NCBI RefSeq assembly: GCF_023159225.1
Contig: NC_063166.1
Location: forward strand, 74,278,575-74,342,574
Direction of reading: 5' to 3'
From: Perognathus longimembris pacificus
Lineage: Eukaryota > Chordata > Mammalia > Rodentia > Heteromyidae
Length of the DNA stretch: 64,000 bases
In this document: one piece after another, positions 1-11,059 of the stretch
Numbering within the stretch: the first letter of the stretch is position 1
Layout of the letters: each line of letters begins with the position of its first letter
The notes under the pieces: model-generated
Databases searched by the model: none
What the model was told of the DNA's origin: nothing
Seen by the model: the letters and a program-made list of their open reading frames with translations, nothing else
Position numbers and translations under genes: made by a program

Positions 1-199
1 CAACCCAGACAGGAAAGTCTGTTAGATTCTTATCTCTATTAGTCACCAGAAAAGCAGAAGTGGAGTTGTGGCTCCAAGCACTAGCCTTGAGGGAAAGAGC
101 TCAGGGACAGCACTCAGGCCCTGAGTTCAAGCCTCAGGACTGACAAAAAAAACACACAAAAAAACCCCAAACCAAACCAAACCAAAACAAACAAAAAAC
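1..199 (+). repeat. B1-Geo SINE, 3' part with A-rich tail
   Basis: The window opens inside the B1 half. The Geo half follows (GAAGTGGAGTTGTGGCTCCAA through CAGGCCCTGAGTTCAAG) and an A/C tail ends near 199. Confidence 0.8.
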
Positions 200-1199
200 C
201 CATCAGCAGCAACAACAATTTAATGCAATCAGTAAACATAGCCAAGGCAGAGCTGGCCCTTTGGGATTATCTAATCATCCCTTCCGGGCTAGTAGGAAGA
301 CCTCAAGGGTGGGATTTAAACATAAAGAAGAAGGGTCTAGGTGAGATGTAAGCAAAACATAAGAAAAATACTGCTGATTTTCTTTTCTGCTGGGATTTTG
401 GGTAAGAAGTAGATAGATCTTTACTGGCATCAATTAAATGTAATGCCTAGAAAGTGAGGGCTGTTTCACAAGTTAGACTAGTCGAGAACCCATTCTATGC
501 TTTGACTCTGCTAGGCAGAGGTGAGACAGAGAGAAATGGTCTGGAAGGGAAACCAGGGAAGAAGCTTCAGGAGCACAGTGCAGCCAGGAAGGCAAAGGCA
601 CATTTGGGTCAGAGCAGAGAGACTGATTGAGAGTAAAGGCTGGAAGAGAGAAGACTAGGCAGAGCCAGGAAGGCTGGGGTGTGAAGACTCTTGAAGCCAA
701 GTGTGAAGCTGTCAAAGACTTTGCAGAATGAAGGCTCACCCTCTTTCTGGTAGGTGTCGCAGCTGCCACGGACCAGAACCATTCTTCCAGTGAACAGAAC
801 TCCTGCGACGCTGTGATGGAGTTGGAGATGGAGAGGAAAGAAAACACTGGAGTTTGAGTCTCTACATACCACACTTCATGATTCCCAGGAGAAGAAATGA
901 TAGGGCCCACAAGCCTGCTCTCCCCACCTCTACAGCTCCTATCCAGGACACAGGTGCCTTCAGAGACCTCTTACTCCCCCAGAGGACCTGGGATGTAGAC
1001 TGCATGGGAGACCCACAGCCTGACAGAAGCAGGCTTCCTAGAAACGGGCACCTGGCAAGTTTTGTAAGGTGCCTAATGTTTCTACACAACCAAACAGCTA
1101 TCAGTATGGATATTTTCCCTCAACACATTGTTAGACAGACTGTAAACTTGCTGTCAGCAAAACTAACAGCGGAATGGAAAATAAAATGTGCCTGAGATT
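200..1199. other. Unassigned intronic DNA
   Basis: I see no repeat or exon. Open frames exist on both strands (473-910, 854-1195) but overlap one another, lack known motifs and show no splice logic. Confidence 0.6.
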
Positions 1200-1620
1200 T
1201 AACAATTCGTAGTTGCTGTAACATTTGTAATAGCGTCAGTGGCGTTGCAAATGATGCAACGAAGACTCACAGCCAAGGGACTTTCAAGGTTTATTAATCC
1301 AACTCGTCAGACTCCCTCTGTCCCATGTATCTTGGCTCACCTATTCCCTTATTAACCTTCGATAATGCGAAAGCGATGCCTTTTATCACACCCCATTTCA
1401 CCAGACGCACTATACTTAATTTTCCATCATTAGGTTTAATGAAAACCCAATTTCACAATTCACTTCTCTCAGGAACCTACAAGTAATGCTACGTTTTTAT
1501 CAGGCCCAATTAAAAAGCGTTATGATGTTCCTATTCGAGAGGGAGCCTTAAAACTAATGTGCAATGCCGCTGCTAATTCAGCAAGGGCGCGGGAATTCAC
1601 ATGCTACTCATAAAATGGGA
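1200..1620. promoter_or_regulatory. Candidate conserved noncoding element
   Basis: This repeat-free stretch has about 15 CpGs in 420 bases in an otherwise CpG-poor intron, mixed with AT-rich words such as TTAATTTTCC, ATTAGGTTTAATG and CCAATTTCACAATTC. Scattered CpG retention plus homeobox-like AT words is typical of ancient enhancers. The reading frames in it are short and carry no recognisable protein. Confidence 0.45.
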
Positions 1621-1910
1621 CTAGGAACCAGCTGGCCCAGCGAGAGAACATCCTTCATTCTGCTCCTCACCAGATCCTTAATTTTCATGTCTCCCATTGA
1701 TGGGTCTTTCATGCTTGTTTACCATGTAATAATATTTTGGATTTCTTTCGTGACTTCAGGTAGCTGTTGCCGACGCCTGTGGCTTTCCTGGCAGTTACTC
1801 TTCTTATTGCCTGTGGGGGGACTTGGGGGCTGTGCTGAGGAATTTTGGTGGTGTGTATGAGATTTTAGGTCACAACTGACTGACTAACTCCTATTCCTTC
1901 TTTCCTGGGA

Positions 1911-1962
1911 TCTCTCTGTCTGTCTCTGTCTCTCTGTCTCTGTCTCTGTATCTCTATCTCTG

Positions 1963-2004
<42 letters not shown>

Positions 2005-2045
2005 CTTTCTCTCTTTCTCTGTCTCTTTTCTTTCTCTTTCTTTCA
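1911..2045 (+). repeat. (TC)n/(TCTG)n microsatellite
   Basis: CTGT and TC units grade into pure TC, then CT-rich sequence. Confidence 0.97.
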
Positions 2046-2568
2046 CAGCCCCTGCCACCAGCCACTTGGAATTCCCTGTAGCTTCAGTCAAATATTCCCA
2101 ATCGCTTGACAGGAACTGCCACCCCAGCTGGCTAACAAATGCTTACAGGATGCATCCCTTGTTTGAAGCAGTGTGTCAACTGCTGTCTACACGTGGGAAG
2201 GGGAGCCAGGTGTGTTCCTGGGGAGATAAGCAGACCACAGTTGTTGAAGAAGAGAAGGAAAGATAAGTTGTGAATAAACCTGTCTAGCAAAGATAGGAAG
2301 AGACAAGTACATAGGAGATGGGAAGATGGCTGAGCTACAGGGCAAGGCACCAGGGAAACCTGCTTGGGGCTTCACAATCCACCTCTGTGTCACTTGCTCT
2401 CACTTCATACAATCTATGCTTGTGCTGCCTGTTAGAACTTTCTGTGAAGACGACTACATGTCCTGCACCTGTGCCTGGAAATACAGCAACCATGCTGTAG
2501 TCGCAGCAACTGAGCATCTACATGGTAGCTGATGTTACAGAGGAAGTGAAATGTTAAAGTTGGCTTAG

Positions 2569-2805
2569 GTTGTTTTTTTTTATTGCTAGTCCCAGGGCTT
2601 GAACTCAGGGCCTGGGTGCTGTCCTGTAGCTTTTTCACTCAAGGACGGTGCTCTACCACTTGAGCCGCATGTCTCCTTCTGGTTTTCTGGTGATTAATTG
2701 GAGATAAGAATCTCACAGAATTTCCTTCCTGGCTTCAAGCCATGAGCCTCAGAGCTCAGCCTCTTGAGTAGCTAGGATGACAGGCATGAGCCACTGCCGC
2801 TTTGC
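2569..2805 (-). repeat. B1-Geo composite SINE
   Basis: The Geo half reads in reverse first, then the B1 half (CTCTTGAGTAGCTAGGATGACAG). Flanking imperfect target duplications TAAAG(T/C)TGGCTTAG sit at 2555-2568 and 2806-2819, which define the ends. Confidence 0.88.
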
Positions 2806-3067
2806 TAAAGCTGGCTTAGTTTTAATTTCATTTGAAATATCCACATGTAGCTTATGGGTATTGGCTGTACTGGGCAGATCAGATCTAGAGAAAGAGACAA
2901 TACAAAGGATAAAGTCCTGAAGTCACAAAGTGTGGTGAAAAAAGGTCTACAGCAGTATTGCCCACTGAAAATACAATGCAAACCATGCACGTAAGTAAAT
3001 AAACATGTTTTCATAGTAGTACTAAATAAGATTTTTTAAAATAGCATGCATACTTAATTTCAACAGT

Positions 3068-3400
3068 AAGCACTGGATGGTAGTACAAACCTGTAATCCT
3101 AGCGGTTGAGAGTCTTAAGACAGGGACTTGGGCTATATAGAAAATTCTAGGCCAGCCTGGACTACACAGGAATACCTGTGTACAAGCTAGGTACTGAATC
3201 ACACCTGTATTCCTAGTTACCCAGAAGCTGAGATCTGAAGGCTCAGAGTTCAAAGTTAAGCCCAGGCAGAAAAGTCTGTGAGATTTCATCTTCATATAAC
3301 TAGTACAAAGCTGGGCTGGAGGCATGTCTTGAATTGTACTGTACTGGGCCCGAGGAAGAAAACCAAGTGAGCTCAGGGCTCTGACGGCTGTATCCAAACA
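3068..3400 (+). repeat. Old B1 copy followed by a B1-Geo-like copy
   Basis: Two degraded units lie in tandem, each with a CCTGTA-TCCTAG start. The first ends at GGCCAGCCTGGACTACACAGG. The second has CTGAGATCTGAAGG and a poorly preserved Geo half. Confidence 0.6.
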
Positions 3401-3499
3401 CTAACCAAGAGAACTTCATACAATGCAGGTATGTTCTATAGCTACACATTTCTAATATGGTAGCCAGTAGCCACCTGTGGCTATTAAGCCCTTAAAATA

Positions 3500-3690
3500 T
3501 GGTTAATGAGGCTTTACTTGGTGGTTTATACCTATAATCCTGGCTACTTGGGAGGCAAAGATTGGGAGGATCATTGTTCCAGGCTAGCCTGGAGAAAAAG
3601 TTAGCAAGATTCCTCTCAGTCCACATGACAGGCATGTTGCTACATGCCTGTCATTCCAGCTATGTGAGAGGCATAGTTAAAAAGACCTCC
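3500..3690 (+). repeat. Old B1 element with partial second monomer
   Basis: TATACCTATAATCCTGGCTA and the CTTGGGAGGCAAAGATTGGG motif mark a B1. A second partial start (CATGCCTGTCATTCCAGC) follows before the next SINE. Confidence 0.6.
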
Positions 3691-3691
3691 A

Positions 3692-3945
3692 TAGCTGGGT
3701 GCCAGTGGCTCAGACCTGTAATACTAGCTACTCAGGAGGCTGAGATCTGAGGACCATGGTTCAAAGCCAGCTGGAGCATGAAAGTCTGTGAGATTGTTAT
3801 GTCTAATAAAAATCTACTCAGAAAAAGCTGGAAGTGACGCTGTGGCTTAAGTGGTAGAACATTAGCTTTGAGCAAAAGAAGCTCAGGGACAGAGCCCAGG
3901 GCTTGAGTTCAAGCCCCAGTACTGGTAGAAAAATAAAAATAAAGT
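3692..3945 (+). repeat. B1-Geo composite SINE
   Basis: A complete older copy: B1 start GCTGGGTGCCAGTGGCTCAG, then a Geo half with box A-like GTGGCTTAAGTGG and box B-like GAGTTCAAGCCCC, then an A-rich tail. Confidence 0.88.
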
Positions 3946-4097
3946 ATCTCCATCTGAGGCTAGTCCTGGCCCAAACATACAACATACAAATACAACATAC
4001 ACCCCCCCCCCACCCACACACACACGTTAAAACCTAACCTGCCCATGTTCCCCTGAGAGGAATACAGTCCACAACTGTGCCTGGATCTCAGAACTAA

Positions 4098-4215
4098 ACA
4101 GGAAAAGGTTTGGGTCCGTCATCAGACAATTACGGGCTCTGTGACCTAGGCTAAGTGGCCACGTCTTTTCTGAGCCTCCATTTCTCCATCTATAATATAG
4201 GAAAGAAATACATGT
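4098..4215 (+). repeat. MIR fragment
   Basis: It shows the MIR core order: TGTGACCTAGGCTAAGT, GAGCCTCCATTTCTCCATC, then TATAATATAGG. Confidence 0.6.
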
Positions 4216-4382
4216 GATGAGGATTTAAAGAGACAGTGCATGACAAGTGCGCAACCCCGTGTGTGTAGCTAGTAGGCACGCACACTCCAGTAGCTCTCTT
4301 AATAATGTGTTCAGGGTGTCCTTGGGATACGAGGGAATCCACAATTGGAGCAGGCAGCCCAAGAGTCTTAAGGCTTCTGCTG

Positions 4383-4835
4383 TGTTTCAGACATGATTTA
4401 AATGTGTTCTCCCAAGTGGGAAGCTGGGTCTTCAATGTGGCACTGATGGGGGGGGGGGAGCTAGAACTTTCAAGAAGATGTGGACTGGTGGGAGATAATT
4501 AGGTCACAAGAGGCACTGGCCATGGGATAATGTTCACTTTGTGGGATGTCATTAGTCTCACGTGGAATTAGATTTCATTATGAAGAGCAAGCGTGACCCC
4601 TCCCTTTCCGCCAGCTTCCTGCCTCACAGGATGTGACTCATCCTTCCCTTTCCCAAGTATGTCTGCTAGGATGCATCTGCCATGACATCACTCTCAGTCT
4701 TCACCAGGGACCAAACAGAGAGGACCACCTGATCCTGGACTTTCAGCCTTCAAAACTGCTAGCTCAAGAAATCTCTTTTCTCAGGAAATATCACCTTGGG
4801 TATTGTGTTGTGGCGATGGAAAACAGACTAGTACA
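4383..4835 (+). mobile_element. MaLR-type solo LTR (MST/MLT1-like)
   Basis: It has the recognisable LTR order: GATTTAAATGTG..CTCCCAAG, GGGAGATAATTAGGTCA, a middle with CACCAGGGACCAAACAG, CTGGACTTTCAGCCTTC and the end GGAAAACAGACTAGTACA. It is an old noncoding LTR of a nonautonomous ERVL-related element. The same family recurs at 33722 and 58655. Confidence 0.7.
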
Positions 4836-5440
4836 GTTCCTGTCCTCTTGCCTTGTCTTGTCTGCACTTTCTCCCCAAAGCCATCTATTTTACGACATGT
4901 TCATGGCCATTGCCCTACTGCTGGTCTCTAGGATAAGGTGGTCCCATCGTTTCCTAATGGCTCTTTCTGTATTCACAATTCTCTTCCCACAACTGCGATG
5001 GAGTCATCTCTCTTAGCAAAAGTCTTCATAACAGTAGAGAAAAAATGTCTTAACTAGCCAACCACATTTCTATAATTTCCAATACGGGTATCCATTTCAC
5101 ATGTTATAGATCGCAATCACTCCTAAACCCATGTGCCTTTAAGGAAGGGAAGCACGATGGGTAGATTGTGAGTATCTCTTCAAGGAGTAGAAAGCCTGAG
5201 AGGAGAGAAGGAAAAAGTGGGGAGGAATACTCAAGTCACCTTACTGTGTGCATGTGCTGAGCAAAACAATGCTCCAGGGTTTGTGGCCAAAGCAGGCCGC
5301 AGAGTCGATGCACAGGATCTGAAGACAGGACTTTCGTTCAAGTGGGAACTTCACAACTTTCTAGCTATGGACCCTCCCATGTATAGTTACTTTGAGCCCC
5401 CAATCTCTATTTTGTGTACCTACGTATTTATTTATATTAT

Positions 5441-5664
5441 TTTTTTCCAGTCCTAAGGATGAAACTCTGGGCCTGAGTGCTGTCGCTAAGCTCTTTTTGC
5501 TCAAGGCTAGCACTTTACCACTGAAGCCACAGTGTTACTTCCAGCTTTTGCTGTGAGTAGAGACTCATGGACTTTTCCTGTCCAGGCTAGCTTTGAACTG
5601 TGATCCTCAGATCTCAGCCTCCTGAGTAGCTAGGATTACAGGCTTGAGCCAACCCTGCCCAGCC
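5441..5664 (-). repeat. B1-Geo composite SINE
   Basis: Reverse Geo (CTCAAGGCTAGCACTTTACCA) leads into reverse B1 (CTCCTGAGTAGCTAGGATTA), ending at GCCCAGC. Confidence 0.88.
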
Positions 5665-5672
5665 CCATCTTT

Positions 5673-6840
5673 ATTTTTAAGGGGGAATATTGAAGAGGAT
5701 GATCACTGTCTTCATAACAATGATTGTCATTATCGTCTTCCTTTCATCATCTGAGAAGGTCATTGCAAAGGTCAAATGGGATTCCACGGAAAGAATTCTT
5801 CTCCCAGTGGTACCTGGCTAGAAGTCAATGTCACTTTCTTGCCTCTCCTACCAAATATCAACCCAACCTCAAGACAACATGCTCATAACAGAACTGAAAT
5901 GAAAGTCTGTCAGCCAACTGAGTGCCAGAATCTGGGAGGAATATCCGTTAATTATAGCAGCATCACACTTAACATGTGCATGAAGATAAAGACTTAATTT
6001 TGTCAAAATTTCCTAAAAACCTCTGAAATTGTACAAAATGATCTTCCTATGGGTTCGCCGAGCCAGTTTCCTCTCTCTAGAGTTGGAAATGATTACAATT
6101 TCTTTGATGAAATACAAGATGAAGCAGTTGGCTTGTAGTTAGGAGTCATGCTGTAGGAAAATTTGTTCTACACTACTGAATTGTAGTCTGCCACTATGAT
6201 AAGTGTGTGAGATTTGTGACCCCTGAGGAACAGGCAGGGCACAACCCTGTCTCCTGTCCAGTTGGGGACATACTTTTACTCAGTACAATGGCAGATTGAA
6301 CTACTTTCTCTATGTTTAATTATGATTGATTGAATGCATACTATTGAACCAGTAAAATGAACAAAGCAGAACACCACCCACTGCACATTTTGCATTGGGG
6401 GGAGCTGAAATGGAATTTCTACAAGTAGCATTAATATCGATAGACTTTATTATGTGGGGCAAGGCTTTTCTGTTGGCTTGAAGAAGAGAAAAGAAATGCC
6501 TCTTCTTTCCCAATGTTCTTTCCTAGGCTTATTAAGAATATCAAAGACCTTAGCAAACCAATAGCAAGTTTAGGGCGTCTTCAATTGCATTTTCCTCCTT
6601 AAACTCCTCCATTGTCATGACAAAGACAATAAGGAAAGGTATCGTTGTGTCCCAGATGGTGATGGACACACAGGTATAAAGAAATGCCATCTGGATGCAT
6701 TTCCTCTTTCTGACAAAGCTAAACTTGCTTCTTTGTGAGGAGAATGTGTATTGCTTTGATAATATCCCTCAGACCAGGAGAAAGGATAGAGTTAAGTTAG
6801 ACACCTTGCCTAGGGATGGGGACTGTAACTGAAGATTTCT
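5673..6840. other. Unassigned intronic DNA
   Basis: Nothing recognised. Ordinary AT-rich single-copy-looking intron. Confidence 0.55.
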
Positions 6841-6853
6841 CCTCCTACTCAAG

Positions 6854-6854
<1 letters not shown>

Positions 6855-6902
<48 letters not shown>
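6855..6902 (+). repeat. (CA)n microsatellite
   Basis: Uninterrupted CA units, about 24 copies. Confidence 0.98.
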
Positions 6903-6904
<2 letters not shown>

Positions 6905-7779
6905 CAAACCATAACCAGTTGAACATAGGAAAATAATGAGAGTCTGCTTGTCTATTCATTGTCAGACACCAAGCCTGAAGTAATTTCTTCTCCTTTCAAG
7001 TTCAATAAATAGAAATGAGACAAAATAGGGTCCTAGGGAAAGGCCTGCTATGTTAATTGTAAGGAAAACAGTATACTAGATTCTGAGAAGAACAGCCATC
7101 AGTATTACTATTCACATAAGAGTCTTCCTTTTCTTTTTTCTTTTTTTGATAGAGGTAACAAATTAGTGTTCCTACACTTTCCTTTCCTTATGTGATTCAG
7201 GGGAGGGTACCCTTATTCCAGGATTAAAGGGGAAATACTGATGTCTTTACCTTGATCAAGATGGCCTGATTCTCTTTGCCAGTTATTCCCACCCCACCCC
7301 CTGAATTTTAATGAATGGGCAGGCAATTCTCTTAGAAACTTCTTATCTTGGTGACATTGATCAAGATGCCTGGCAACCCCTCTGTACAACTACTCAAAGA
7401 GATATATACAATATAATATATTATGTTATAATATATATCATCCAATAATATCTGATTCACTGGATAGCACCATATCTGGGTGTGATATTTGGAGTAACAA
7501 ACAGTAACACAAATATGAGGGGCGGCAGGCTAGGGGCACTGCCAACATGAGGTTCTGTAGAGAGATGGAAAGAACTTCCAGAATCACCTATTCTAATACT
7601 TGACTTGTTCGGTGAGAGAAGAATGCACTGACTTACCATTGAAGTCAATTTGATAACCCCCCACCCCGTTACTAATATATTAATCTACACAACTGAAAGT
7701 AGAAATACATTTCAGAAAAACGTGTATTTGAAAACAAAATTCATGAAAACACGGTAGAAAGGAAGTGAAAGATTGAAAA

Positions 7780-8170
7780 TGAGATGACAGAGTTTTCATT
7801 AAATAAATCAAACTTAAAGCAGGCTCGTATTAATCAGCCATAAAGAATGAAATCTTGTCTTTTGCAGCAAAATGAATGAAATGGGAGGGCATTATTTGAA
7901 GTGAAATAAGCCAGACACAGAAAGGTGACTACTACATGTTTTCTTGTAAAAGATGAAAAAAAAATCAAACTGGACATAGAATAGTAATAAGTAGAAATTG
8001 GGAAGGGTATACGGGGTGAAGAGCAGATAAAAGGAAGTTATATTTCATTAGTACATGTTGGATATATGTTTTCAACATCATATAATATTTGATCCATGTG
8101 TGCTTGAGCTTCATTAATGTATATAATTAATATGTGTTAATTCCAAGGAAAATAGAACATTATTTTAAAA
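7780..8170 (+). mobile_element. L1 LINE 3' fragment
   Basis: AATCAGCCATAAAGAATGAA, GCAAAATGAATGAAATGG, GAAATAAGCCAGACACAGAA and CTACATGTTTTCTTGTAAA follow the order at the ORF2 end and 3' UTR of L1. The element is dead and 5'-truncated. Confidence 0.6.
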
Positions 8171-8217
8171 TTCAATGAGTGAAAGCAGAAAATATTGTAG
8201 GAAAAAAGACTAACCAA

Positions 8218-8420
8218 GGCTGGGGATATAGCCTAGTGGCAAGAGTGCCTGCCTCGGATACACGAGGCCCTAGGTTCGATTCCCCAGCACCACATATACA
8301 GAAAAAACGGCCAGAAGCGGCGCTGTGGCTCAAGTGGCAGAGTGCTAGCCTTGAGCGGAAAGAAGCCAGGGACAGTGCTCAGGCCCTGAGTCCAAGGCCC
8401 AGGACTGGCCAAAAAAAAAA
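8218..8420 (+). mobile_element. Young IDL-Geo SINE
   Basis: An ID-like left half carries box A TATAGCCTAGTGG and box B GGTTCGATTCC, then a Geo right half and a poly-A tail. Target duplications AAAGACTAACCAA flank it exactly (ends at 8217 and 8434). It is near-identical to the copies at 25234 and 61173, so insertion is recent. An apparent ORF through it is an artefact of the SINE. Confidence 0.96.
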
Positions 8421-8439
8421 AAAAGACTAACCAAACTGC

Positions 8440-9365
8440 AATGGTAGAATTCAAATGAATATAAAAATCTATGAGAAAAAGCAACAAGCCAAAATTTGTG
8501 GAGAAGAAATCTGAAAAACTTACTGAGGTATAAGCAAGGGTTAGTAAGAAAAATGTGAATTTATTATCTGCTCATGTGTGTTCATGTGTGAAGGAAACAA
8601 AAAGGCACTTTCAGAGAAGAAAAGCAAACAGACATATAAATGACAGATAATTGTTGTTATTAAAGAAGAGATCCGAGTAGATGATCAAAAGCAGTATTAC
8701 AGGAAACTAAGTAATAAAGCAGCTCCCTGGAAAGATATAAAACTAAACCTTCAATTGTAGATGTCTCCCTGTACCAATTCAAAGACAAAACCCGTAGCCT
8801 AATCCAATTGTTGAGATATTATTGAAATACAAGCACTGGGATAAACATCTAGGTTAGAAAAATGGCTGCTTCTAAAGTAAAAGAAACAATGCTAGTTTAT
8901 GTTTTCTTTTGGACAACTTTAAATGTGAGACCACAATGGAACAAAAAGTTTGAAGCAAAAATGATGTGATTCCAAAGTTATATGCTGAGATAATTAGTTT
9001 TCATTTTGTGAGGCTACCAAAAAGTCCATCTTGCATACATAAAGACTCTGAAGGTGGCTGGATGGTTCTTTTACATGGGGATGGTAGGTACAAAGCAAAC
9101 CAAAGATATAATTCCAGAACCCCCCCCCCCCGCAAACCAAATAAATAAGAAATCCACAGCCAAAGGATCAAGTGTTAGAAAAAGTGACTTGAGAAGCACC
9201 AATATCAGTTAATTATAGATATGATTATACATCTCACAATAAGTATGAATCAAAACTAAATGGTGTATAGAACTTTCAGAGCAATTATGATAAAAGTCTA
9301 ATATAAAAATAGTGGCTACAATTTTAAACTTTAACAATAAACACCCCAAAGTGGGTATGCTAATG
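8440..9365. other. Unassigned AT-rich intronic DNA
   Basis: AT-rich and purine-biased, with a C run at 9121-9132. It may contain degraded L1 sequence, but I cannot show it. Confidence 0.45.
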
Positions 9366-9369
9366 CATC

Positions 9370-9620
9370 ACTAAAAATTAAATTATTTCTATGCCATCTT
9401 CTTTCATAATAGTCAGGTAGTATATTCTAATTTTACACTCTTTCTTAAAAACTTGCATTGGCATATATCAAATATACAAGAGGGGGGTATTTCATTATTA
9501 CATCCCCACATATATTTGCATTTCATTCCAATCAACCTTATCCTAATTTTGGCACTCTGATCTAAGAGATATAACTTAAATGAATGTGCATATATTGGTA
9601 AGAGCAAAGTTATCAATTAG
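9370..9620 (-). mobile_element. Possible L1 3' UTR fragment
   Basis: CATATATCAAATATACAAG and TTTCATTATTACATCCCCACAT resemble the reverse strand of an old L1 3' UTR. This is a weak match by eye. Confidence 0.3.
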
Positions 9621-10570
9621 TAGGGAAGGGTGAATAGCTTGACACAAAAAAATAGAACCAAGAAAACTCTAGCCCTTTTTCTTCCACATGTGAGTTTATA
9701 GCGATATTTATGCTACCTGTGAGTAAACCTAGAAATCAATATACAAAACCTAATGCTACTGGAAACCTTCCTGTTCCGACAAGCAAATGAGAAACCACCC
9801 TACAGAGGTGTTTTCATATTCCAAGACACATTCATTCCCATGGACAAAACCTCCTCCACTCAAGATGAACTCATAGTGGGAAAATAAAATACAGGGAGTG
9901 ACAAGCCACAAGAGGAGATCTGTCCCCATGAGGAAGAGACAGCAGACACAATGTACAGGGAAATACAAATTCTAAGAATGGAAAACAATGAAGCAATTGG
10001 AGAGACTGTAAAAATAAGTTTGTTTACATAGATTAAGGAGAACAAGAAGAAGAAATATAAACCCTAGCGATAACACAACACATCATGGAGGAATGAGAGT
10101 TAGGCTTGGAAAATTCAACTTCTAGAGATGAAAAACACAGCCAATGAAAGTAAAAAGAGAGTAAATAAGTAGATAAAAAATAGCAGTCAATGGAACATGT
10201 AGAAATTAAGAATCGACAGAGAAGCTGAAGAAAAGGAAATGCTGGCTCCTGCCTTTAGATTATACAATAGAAAATAAAGTAGATTTCCTAAAGAGTTATA
10301 TAAACTGATGATAAAATATAGCATTAATATTGGGTGGGAAGAAAGAAATGAGTTCCTAGGGATTGTGTTGTTTATCTGAAGAGAAACATGTAGTTTAAAA
10401 TAAGAAGAAGGTGTGAGGTTGTTTAATGCTGGAAAGATGAATTTACTTAATATTACCAGTAAGAGTTCTCTACATGCTGTTGTGTGTTGATATAAATAGA
10501 ACATGTGAGAAAACAGAGGATCATGTCTTGGTTGGTAAGTTGCATAAATACAAATAATAGAGAAAGTCAT
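9621..10570. other. Unassigned AT-rich intronic DNA
   Basis: The plus strand is purine-rich. The minus frame at 10187-10570 has no recognisable domain. Confidence 0.45.
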
Positions 10571-10800
10571 CTGGCTGCTGCTGGCTCACACTTGTAATGC
10601 TAGCTACTTAGGAGGCTGAGATCTGAGGATCTGAGTTCAGAGCCAACCTGGGTAGAGAAGTACTTGAGACTCTTATTTCTAATTAGTTAGCAAAATGCCA
10701 GAAGTAGAGATATAGTTCAAATGGTAATCAGCCTTGCGTGAAAAAAGCCAAGTGAGAGTTGTGAGTCCCTGAGTTCAAGCCCCAGTACAGGCATTAAAAA
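10571..10800 (+). repeat. B1-Geo composite SINE
   Basis: B1 start CTGGCTGCTGCTGGCTCACA, a diverged Geo half ending GAGTTCAAGCCCCAG, then an A tail. Confidence 0.82.
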
Positions 10801-10811
10801 AAGTAAATTGC

Positions 10812-11049
10812 AGGCTGGGAATATGACCTAATGGTAAACTGCTTGCCTCATATACATGAAGCCCTGGGTTGGATTCCTCAGCACCACATATATAGAAAAA
10901 AGAAGTGGTGCTATGGCTCAAGAGGTAGAGTGCTAGCCTTAAGCAAAAAGAAGCCAGGGACAGTGGTCAGGCCCTGAGTTCAGGCCCCAGGACTGGCAAC
11001 AAAAACAAAACAAAACAAAACAAAGCTCCAGGACTGGCAAAAAAAAAGT
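10812..11049 (+). mobile_element. IDL-Geo SINE with duplicated tail
   Basis: ID half from GGCTGGGAATATGACCTAATGG, Geo half, an AAAAC-repeat tail, then a second short CCAGGACTGGC plus A tail. Target duplications AAAAAGTAAATTGCA flank it (ending at 10811 and about 11066). Confidence 0.9.
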
Positions 11050-11059
11050 AAAAAAAGTA

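Noticed and set aside
854..1195. 113-codon plus-strand ORF
   Set aside because: No recognisable motif, overlapped by equally long minus-strand frames, and no promoter or splice evidence.
4633..5016. 127-codon plus-strand ORF with hydrophobic stretches
   Set aside because: It starts inside a MaLR LTR and runs out into intron; chance ORF.
6855..6902. Regularly repeated DNA considered as a CRISPR-like array
   Set aside because: All short arrays here are microsatellites with units of 2-4 bases and no spacers; the genome is mammalian.
8218..8295. tRNA-like sequence with box A and box B
   Set aside because: It is the ID half of a SINE with poly-A and target duplications, not a tRNA gene; the acceptor-stem pairing and anticodon arm are not intact.
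8179..8430. ORFs with near-identical peptides (WGYSLVARVPASDTRGPRFD..) at 8179, 25140, 61131 and similar at 51302
   Set aside because: They are the same reading frame through copies of the IDL-Geo SINE, bounded by target duplications; not a protein family.
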